Shown one piece after another: positions 6,150-10,695 of a stretch of DNA of 10,695 nt. The position numbers and the translations under genes were made by a program. The first letter of the stretch is position 1, and each line of letters opens with the position of its first letter. The DNA is from Smithella sp. ME-1 (GTDB lineage Bacteria; Desulfobacterota; Syntrophia; Syntrophales; Smithellaceae). Below the pieces are notes generated by a model. The model was not told the DNA's origin, searched no databases, and saw only the letters and a list, made by a program, of their open reading frames with translations. The DNA lies in the NCBI GenBank assembly GCA_000495415.1, contig AWGX01000875.1:1-10695 (forward strand), in the 5' to 3' direction.

Positions 6150-6168
6150 TTTTTGTCATTGACAAAAA
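6150..6168. promoter_or_regulatory. Perfect 9+1+9 palindrome over the -35 box, probable operator
   Basis: TTTTTGTCA (6150-6158), a single T, then TGACAAAAA (6160-6168) are exact reverse complements. The right half contains most of the TTGACA -35 box of the following promoter. A dimeric repressor bound here would occlude RNA polymerase. The regulator is not encoded recognisably nearby. Confidence 0.55.
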
Positions 6169-6187
6169 AAGCATAATTTCTTATAGT
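6159..6187 (+). promoter_or_regulatory. Consensus promoter upstream of the W-x-W protein gene
   Basis: TTGACA (6159-6164), a 17-base spacer and TATAGT (6182-6187) closely match the sigma70 consensus. The predicted start is near 6194. The first gene downstream starts at 6381, so the untranslated leader is about 187 bases and could carry regulation. Confidence 0.65.
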
Positions 6188-6380
6188 TATGCCGCAAAAG
6201 TATAGAATTTTATATTAAACAAATTTTCTTTACCAATCAGCAACGTCTCTTTTAGTGAGGCAACTGCATCAAATGATGAAATTACCTGCAAAATGTGGAA
6301 TTGTAATGGGAATAGATTTGCTGACATACGATAATCGGCAAATTATTTGAGCTAGTCTGAAATAACAACGCGGGGAGATC

Positions 6381-7226
6381 ATGAATTTTAAAAAATCAGA
6401 TCCGATGAGCAGTGGTTCCGAAACTCGGAGAGATTCTTTGCTTTCAAATGCTGACCAGGATCGGAATGAATCCGGCACTTTTGCTGTGGGTATGGAAAAA
6501 TCCCTAACGCAAGACGTACAATCCAAACTCTGTCTGGAATTAGCGGCCTTTCGATCTCTTCTCGAAAAGCTCGCAGACGTTCCTCAGGGGAATTCCGCGT
6601 GGACATGGGATCACGAAACCAGAACGTTTCTCCTTCAGGCGCCGAATCAAGTCATTGAGCAATACATTAATATCCTGACCCGAGAGATGGGTGAAGCTCT
6701 TTGCTTACGCGTGAAAAAAGCCAAAATTGTCGTCGATCTGTGGCCATGGAAAATTAATAAAGATAAAGCGAGTTTAAGAATAGGGTTCAATGAAGGCTAC
6801 AACCCAATCGAGCTTCGTGGATTTACAGGTCTGGAAAGTCTGGTAAATCTTCATTTTGTGTCTTATCCCAATGATTCACAACAAGAGAAAGACGCTCTGG
6901 TCAGATTCAAATTAATGTGTAGGAGGATCGACGCGATTTTTGAAAAAAATTGCGAATGGATGTGGGAGACTTACTGGAGGATGAAAGGACTGGTTTTTGC
7001 AATAGTTCGGAAATATACTTGGGAGAAAAAATCTTCTCTTATTGAGAAAGAGATTGAACAATTCAACAACTCTCCTGAAGCCCCAAAAGCAGGATTAATG
7101 GCCGATCTTCGTACCTATACGCATGGAACCTCTGTAAATGTGAGAATAGCATTGGAAGGTTTATCGAATGAACCAAAGCTCTATCCGCAACTCCTGCCTG
7201 TATTTGACGCACATTTTTCCGGCTAA
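6381..7226 (+). CDS. Uncharacterised 281-residue protein with three W-x-W motifs
   Basis: I do not recognise the family. There is no signal peptide and no membrane segment, so it is probably cytoplasmic. The first 45 residues are polar and low in structure (many S, D, N, R). A compact-looking domain follows, marked by W-T-W at 74-76, W-P-W at 121-123 and W-M-W at 193-195, with further Trp at 199 and 214. Residues about 214-230 (E-K-K-S-S-L-I-E-K-E-I-E-Q-F) look helical and charged. The conserved-looking end is K-A-G-L-M-A-D-L-R-T-Y-T-H-G-T. Only two Cys besides C51 and C98 are present (C180, C191), and there is no metal-binding pattern. The start ATG has a GGGGAG site just 3 bases upstream, which is tight. 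A second in-frame ATG at 6405 has no ribosome site. The gene is followed by glf after 137 bases. Real coding is supported by length and promoter; function is unknown. Confidence 0.75.
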   Translation: MNFKKSDPMSSGSETRRDSLLSNADQDRNESGTFAVGMEKSLTQDVQSKLCLELAAFRSLLEKLADVPQGNSAWTWDHETRTFLLQAPNQVIEQYINILTREMGEALCLRVKKAKIVVDLWPWKINKDKASLRIGFNEGYNPIELRGFTGLESLVNLHFVSYPNDSQQEKDALVRFKLMCRRIDAIFEKNCEWMWETYWRMKGLVFAIVRKYTWEKKSSLIEKEIEQFNNSPEAPKAGLMADLRTYTHGTSVNVRIALEGLSNEPKLYPQLLPVFDAHFSG

Positions 7227-7346
7227 GTGGATGAAGCAGTATAAATCTGTTCATTGGAGAGAGCAAGACGAACAAAAGAGAGTAACTCTTTTGATGGAAA
7301 GAGTTGACTGTTTCTGATACAAGCGTTTCCCCATACATATTTCCGG

Positions 7347-7351
7347 AAGGA
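7347..7351 (+). promoter_or_regulatory. Ribosome binding site shared by a 7-codon ORF and glf
   Basis: AAGGA lies 12 bases before the glf ATG (7364), farther than usual, but 7 bases before an out-of-frame ATG at 7359. That ATG opens a 7-codon reading frame ending in TAG at 7380-7382, overlapping the start of glf. The site therefore favours the mini-ORF and may lower or couple glf translation. Confidence 0.4.
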
Positions 7352-7363
7352 TATATTCATGCA

Positions 7364-8467
7364 ATGTATGATTTTATTGTAGTCGGTGCAGGTTTTTTTG
7401 GAGCTGTTTTTGCCTATGAAGCAAAGAAAGCCGGCAAAAAAGTTTTGGTAATCGAAAAACGTGATCATATCGGCGGCAATTGTTATTCCTATGATCATCC
7501 AAAAACTAATATCAACATTCATAAATACGGACCTCATATTTTTCACACATCTTCCGAAAATATCTGGACATATATAAACTCTTTCGCCGATTTTAATGAT
7601 TACCGGCATCGTGTGCTCACGACTGCCGGAGGAAAGGTTTATTCGCTGCCGATTAATCTGGCAACAATCAATAAATTTTATAATCTTACTTTAACACCGG
7701 ACGAAGCCAAAGAGTTCTTAAAATCAAAAATACCTGCAATTCCTTTTCCTAAAAATCTGGAAGAAAAGGCAATAAGTCTTATCGGCAGGGAACTTTACGA
7801 AACGTTTATAAAAGGGTACACAATAAAACAATGGAATTGTGATCCAAAAGAACTTCCCGCAGAAGTTATCACAAGGCTTCCGGTAAGAACAACTTACAAT
7901 GACGTATATTATGACGACAATTATCAAGGCATGCCCGTCGGCGGATATACGCCTATTTTTGAAAAATTGTTAAAGGATGTACCGGTCGAGCTGAAAACGG
8001 ACTTTTTTGAGAAAAAAGATTACTGGAAATCAGTTGCCAAGACCCTTGTTTATACAGGTCCCATAGATTGTTATTTCAATTATTGTTATGGAAACCTGAG
8101 GTGGAGGTCTTGCCGGTTTGAAATCGAAGAAATGCAGTTGGATGATTATCAGGGCGTCAGCATTATGAACTATGCCGATAGGGAAGTACCTTTCACGCGT
8201 ATTGTTGAATCAAAACATTTTTATCGTGAAAGAGCAGATTTAACGCGGGGCACGGTCATTGTCCGGGAATATCCTTGCGATGATCCGGCAGAGCCTTATT
8301 ATCCGGTGAATCTGAAAACTGATCAGGAAATGCTGACCGGATATCAAAAGTTATTTAGTCAGGAAATTAATGTTATATTCGGGGGTAGACTGGCTGAATA
8401 TAAATACTATAATATGGATCAGGTAATCTTTAGAGCTTTGGAACAGGCAGAAAAATTATTAAAGTAG
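7364..8467 (+). CDS. glf: UDP-galactopyranose mutase
   Basis: FAD enzyme that interconverts UDP-galactopyranose and UDP-galactofuranose, the donor for galactofuranose in O-antigen, capsule or other surface glycans; cytoplasmic and active with reduced flavin. The protein aligns end to end with bacterial Glf: G-A-G-F-F-G Rossmann motif at 8-13, I-E-K-R-D-H-I-G-G-N at 30-39, and H-K-Y-G-P-H-I-F-H-T at 53-62. Also present are G-Y-T-I-K-Q-W at 151-157, R-L-P-V-R at 171-175, F-T-R-I-V-E at 277-282, P-Y-Y-P-V at 311-315 and G-G-R-L-A-E-Y-K-Y-Y at 340-349. The conserved Arg and Tyr pairs that hold the UDP-sugar diphosphate are retained. Length is 367 residues, as usual. I chose ATG at 7364 because M-Y-D-F-I-V-V-G matches the family start. 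A TTG at 7304 in the same frame would add 20 unrelated residues. No glycosyltransferase gene is adjacent, so it is apart from a polysaccharide cluster here. Confidence 0.95.
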   Translation: MYDFIVVGAGFFGAVFAYEAKKAGKKVLVIEKRDHIGGNCYSYDHPKTNINIHKYGPHIFHTSSENIWTYINSFADFNDYRHRVLTTAGGKVYSLPINLATINKFYNLTLTPDEAKEFLKSKIPAIPFPKNLEEKAISLIGRELYETFIKGYTIKQWNCDPKELPAEVITRLPVRTTYNDVYYDDNYQGMPVGGYTPIFEKLLKDVPVELKTDFFEKKDYWKSVAKTLVYTGPIDCYFNYCYGNLRWRSCRFEIEEMQLDDYQGVSIMNYADREVPFTRIVESKHFYRERADLTRGTVIVREYPCDDPAEPYYPVNLKTDQEMLTGYQKLFSQEINVIFGGRLAEYKYYNMDQVIFRALEQAEKLLK

Positions 8468-8572
8468 TGTACTTCGAAACATAAAGATAATTGATGGTGC
8501 GGACTCATCATAAAAAAGATTAATCATATTTAAGATTTTATGAAGCTGATATTTTTTTAGTGGGAGGATATT

Positions 8573-9958
8573 ATGAAACCGGAATCCATACCGCAATCAT
8601 TAACTCAAATGAGGTCGTTTTTTGCCGCGGGAAAAACAAGGGATGTCGATTTTCGTATTGCTCAGCTGAAAAAGCTCAAGGAAGGCATACGTAAATACGA
8701 ACCGGAAATCATGGCCTCTCTTTATGACGATATGCGTAAGCCGCCTTTTGAAGCCTATGCCAGTGAAATCGGAATTCTCTACACGGAAATTGATCATGTC
8801 ATACGTAACCTTCGCTCCTGGTCGCACCCCCGGCGTGTGGCGACACCTATCATTCATTTTATGTCCCGAAGCCGCGTTTATCATGACCCTTACGGCGTTG
8901 TTTTGATTATCAGCCCCTGGAATTACCCGTTCCAGTTGACTGTTGCACCGTTAATCGGTGCCATTGCCGCGGGTAATTGCGTGCTCATCAAACCTTCCGA
9001 ATTTTCATCATCCACATCAGCAACGATTGAGAAGATGATAACGGAACTGTTCGATTCCGATTATGTTACGGTTTTTCAGGGCGAAGCCGAGGCGACAAAA
9101 AAACTTCTCGAGGAAAAATTTGATTATATCTTTTTTACCGGAAGCACGGCTGTCGGACGTGTTGTCATGACAGCGGCAGCCCGCTACCTTACACCGGTTA
9201 CACTGGAACTGGGAGGAAAAAGCCCCGCTATTGTTGATGAGGATGCCAACCTTAATTATGGAATAAAAAGAATTGCCTGGGGAAAATTTTTCAATGCCGG
9301 ACAGACATGCATTGCTCCTGATTACGTCCTGGTACACCGGAAAATAAAAGATACCTTTATAGAAAAAATAATAGGAACGCTACATACGTTTTATGGCGAA
9401 AATCCAATGATGAGTCCGGATTATGCCAGAATCATCAACGAGCGGCATTTTAACCGTCTTCTGCAACTCATGAAAAGCGGGTGGGTTATATATGGCGGCA
9501 ATAACCAGAGAAAAGATCTATATATAGCGCCGACAATCATCGATCAGGTTTCTCCCGGCGATCCCGTGATGCAGGAAGAAATATTCGGGCCTATTCTGCC
9601 CCTGATTGAATACAGCGATATTGACGAGGCCATTGCTTTTGTGAATCAACGGCCGCGCCCTTTGGCACTTTATTGTTTCTCTGAAAACAAAAATATTCAA
9701 AAGAAAATTCTTCGGGAAACATCTGCCGGCGGAGGTTGTATTAACGACACTATTTCTCACATAGGCAGCCAGGAACTTCCCTTCGGCGGTATTGGGGAAA
9801 GCGGCATGGGCAGCTATCACGGTAAAGCCAGCTTCGATACGTTCACTCATCGGCGCAGTATTTTGTTTCGTTCAAATTTACTGGATATACCATTGCGTTA
9901 TCCGCCTTACCGTGACAGAGTTTCGCTGTTGCAGTTATTATTTAGGATTATAAAATAG
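8573..9958 (+). CDS. Aldehyde dehydrogenase, class 3-like
   Basis: NAD(P)-dependent oxidation of an aldehyde to a carboxylate. The 461-residue length, shorter than the roughly 490-500 of class 1/2 enzymes, and the motif order match the ALDH3 group that acts on medium/long-chain and aromatic aldehydes. Catalytic residues are intact: N117 in S-P-W-N-Y-P, F-T-G-S at 188-191 for NAD binding, E212 in L-E-L-G-G-K-S-P, and the nucleophile C246 in N-A-G-Q-T-C-I-A-P-D. E-E-I-F-G-P at about 341-346 and the late P-F-G-G-I-G-E-S-G-M-G are typical. The C terminus ends in a basic, hydrophobic tail (about 430-461), as in ALDH3 members that associate with membranes. A good GGGAGGA ribosome site precedes the ATG by 5 bases. 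The peroxiredoxin follows after 55 bases and may be co-transcribed. The exact aldehyde cannot be read from the sequence. Confidence 0.92.
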   Translation: MKPESIPQSLTQMRSFFAAGKTRDVDFRIAQLKKLKEGIRKYEPEIMASLYDDMRKPPFEAYASEIGILYTEIDHVIRNLRSWSHPRRVATPIIHFMSRSRVYHDPYGVVLIISPWNYPFQLTVAPLIGAIAAGNCVLIKPSEFSSSTSATIEKMITELFDSDYVTVFQGEAEATKKLLEEKFDYIFFTGSTAVGRVVMTAAARYLTPVTLELGGKSPAIVDEDANLNYGIKRIAWGKFFNAGQTCIAPDYVLVHRKIKDTFIEKIIGTLHTFYGENPMMSPDYARIINERHFNRLLQLMKSGWVIYGGNNQRKDLYIAPTIIDQVSPGDPVMQEEIFGPILPLIEYSDIDEAIAFVNQRPRPLALYCFSENKNIQKKILRETSAGGGCINDTISHIGSQELPFGGIGESGMGSYHGKASFDTFTHRRSILFRSNLLDIPLRYPPYRDRVSLLQLLFRIIK

Positions 9959-10013
9959 AAATTTTTAAAATATAAAAAAGGCGCGAAGAAAAAAATATTT
10001 ATAGAGGTGTTCT

Positions 10014-10484
10014 ATGACAGAAAAAACAATCATTCAATTAGGAAAGATGGTTAAACCGTTCACTCTTCAGGATCAATTCGGACAGAACTTTGTCCTTCCC
10101 AAGATGAAAAATAGGCGCATTTTGCTGTCTTTTCATCCCCTCGCATGGACCCCTGTCTGTACTTTGCAGATGCAATCCCTGGAAAAAAACAAAACAATAT
10201 TCGATAAGCTCAACACGATTGCTGTGGGTTTGAGTGTGGATAGCGTTCCCTCTAAATCGGCGTGGGCCAAAGCAATAAAGATAAAAAATACAAAACTTCT
10301 GGCAGATTTCTGGCCTCACGGAAATGTCGCCAAAAGCCTCGGATTATTTCGGGAACAAGACGGTATTTCACAACGGGCAAACGTAATTATCGATGAGGCG
10401 GGGAAAGTTTGTTTTGTAAAAGTATATCCTATTGCTCAACTTCCTGACATTAAGGAGATTATTGCTTTTATAAAAAATTTGTAA
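10014..10484 (+). CDS. Peroxiredoxin (AhpC/TSA fold), one-Cys-like
   Basis: Thiol peroxidase of the thioredoxin fold that reduces hydrogen peroxide or organic hydroperoxides, in the AhpE/Bcp-like part of the family; 156 residues, normal. The peroxidatic motif is P-L-A-W-T-P-V-C, giving C49 with T46 and, from S-Q-R-A-N-V-I-I-D, the activating R121. The only other Cys is C133 in G-K-V-C-F, not at a usual resolving position, so an external thiol is probably needed for recycling. Two positions are unusual: W45 where Phe is common, and Q52 where most peroxiredoxins have Glu three residues after the peroxidatic Cys. The AGAGG ribosome site lies 7 bases before the ATG. It lies 55 bases after the aldehyde dehydrogenase, with no terminator between. 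In an anaerobe it would protect oxygen-sensitive enzymes such as AbfD, though it is not linked to that gene. Confidence 0.88.
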   Translation: MTEKTIIQLGKMVKPFTLQDQFGQNFVLPKMKNRRILLSFHPLAWTPVCTLQMQSLEKNKTIFDKLNTIAVGLSVDSVPSKSAWAKAIKIKNTKLLADFWPHGNVAKSLGLFREQDGISQRANVIIDEAGKVCFVKVYPIAQLPDIKEIIAFIKNL

Positions 10485-10582
10485 TTCCATTACTTTGGAA
10501 GAAAATAATCGACAATGTTTATATAATGGTTGGTAAATTCCGACGATTGAAGATTTATCATGTTATTATGGTTCGTATTTTG

Positions 10583-10611
10583 TTGACATGAATGATGCTT
10601 CTTAATATACT
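10583..10611 (+). promoter_or_regulatory. Consensus promoter firing off the right edge
   Basis: TTGACA (10583-10588), a 17-base spacer and TATACT (10606-10611) match the sigma70 consensus and are the same boxes and spacing as at 3690-3718. The predicted start is near 10618. No coding start is visible in the remaining 77 bases. A small hairpin, CTCTA with TAGAG around GCCT, lies at 10648-10661. The target gene or RNA is beyond the window. Confidence 0.6.
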
Positions 10612-10695
10612 CCCGCCCGCAAAATAATAATCCTAGTACAGATCATGCTCTAGCCTTAGAGGCTGTGTCGCAATTAGAATAGATGTCATTCCGAG

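Larger units (their letters stand above)
6010..6380. other. 371-base intergenic region with a promoter and operator-like palindrome
   Basis: AT-rich and without a credible gene. It contains a consensus promoter at 6159-6187, leaving a long leader of about 187 bases before the 281-residue gene. It also has a perfect palindrome at 6150-6168 and a pair of GCAAC repeats (6240-6244 and 6261-6265) flanking a short TCTC/GTGAG region. I could not fold the leader into any riboswitch class I know. No intrinsic terminator for the preceding operon was found. Confidence 0.45.

Noticed and set aside
7274..7292. AAAAGAG / CTCTTTT inverted repeat between the W-x-W gene and glf as a terminator
   Set aside because: Weak AT-rich stem without a proper U-tract; too poor to call.
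7304..7363. TTG start adding 20 residues to UDP-galactopyranose mutase
   Set aside because: The family begins at M-Y-D-F-I-V-V-G, and no ribosome site precedes the TTG.
8492..8510. TGATG / CATCA stem between glf and the aldehyde dehydrogenase gene
   Set aside because: A 5-bp stem with a 9-base loop followed by A-rich sequence; below what chance would give.
10486..10500. TTCCA / TGGAA hairpin after the peroxiredoxin gene as a terminator
   Set aside because: Only 5 bp, mostly A/T, followed by A-rich rather than T-rich sequence.

Overview
The window looks like chromosomal DNA of an anaerobic, moderately AT-rich bacterium. The best clue is a complete 4-hydroxybutyryl-CoA dehydratase (AbfD), an oxygen-sensitive [4Fe-4S]/FAD enzyme of strict anaerobes, next to a crotonase-fold isomerase and an FMN-dependent 2-nitropropane-dioxygenase-type protein. 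This set, together with a fragment carrying a K-Y-C-G-G-C-N-P motif that I associate with Desulfobacterota, suggests a syntrophic or sulfate-reducing deltaproteobacterium (Syntrophaceae or Desulfobacterales type). That placement is an inference.

Layout: Positions 1-2035 (minus strand) hold two tandem toxin-antitoxin modules. The first is a type IV AbiE pair: antitoxin/repressor abiEi and the 5' part of the nucleotidyltransferase toxin abiEii, which runs off the left edge. The second is a type II HigB-HigA pair. Between them is an N-terminal gene fragment with a CGGC motif. Each module has a clear sigma70-type promoter with dyad sequence over it, as expected for autoregulated TA operons. The abiE genes are visibly more GC-rich than higBA, so the two probably have different origins. 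Positions 2125-3576 (minus) carry abfD with an extended -10 promoter. Back to back with it, a consensus promoter (3690-3718) drives a previously overlooked 34-residue single-pass membrane protein (3771-3875, plus). After a 382-base gap come the crotonase-family protein and the FMN barrel protein (4258-6009, plus), which look like one operon.

A 371-base gap contains a consensus promoter with a perfect 9+1+9 palindrome over its -35 box. It precedes an unrecognised 281-residue protein with three W-x-W motifs (6381-7226). Next come UDP-galactopyranose mutase (glf, 7364-8467), a class-3-like aldehyde dehydrogenase (8573-9958) and a one-Cys-like peroxiredoxin (10014-10484). The window ends with another TTGACA-17-TATACT promoter firing off the right edge.

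How the genes may work together: abfD, the isomerase and the FMN protein fit interconversion of C4 (4-hydroxybutyryl/vinylacetyl/crotonyl) or related unsaturated acyl-CoAs. Glf supplies UDP-galactofuranose for surface polysaccharide. The aldehyde dehydrogenase and peroxiredoxin fit detoxification of aldehydes and peroxides. I see no tRNA, rRNA, CRISPR array, intact transposase or convincing intrinsic terminator. No clear new multi-gene system is visible. The most novel items are the small membrane protein, the W-x-W protein and the promoter architectures of the TA modules.
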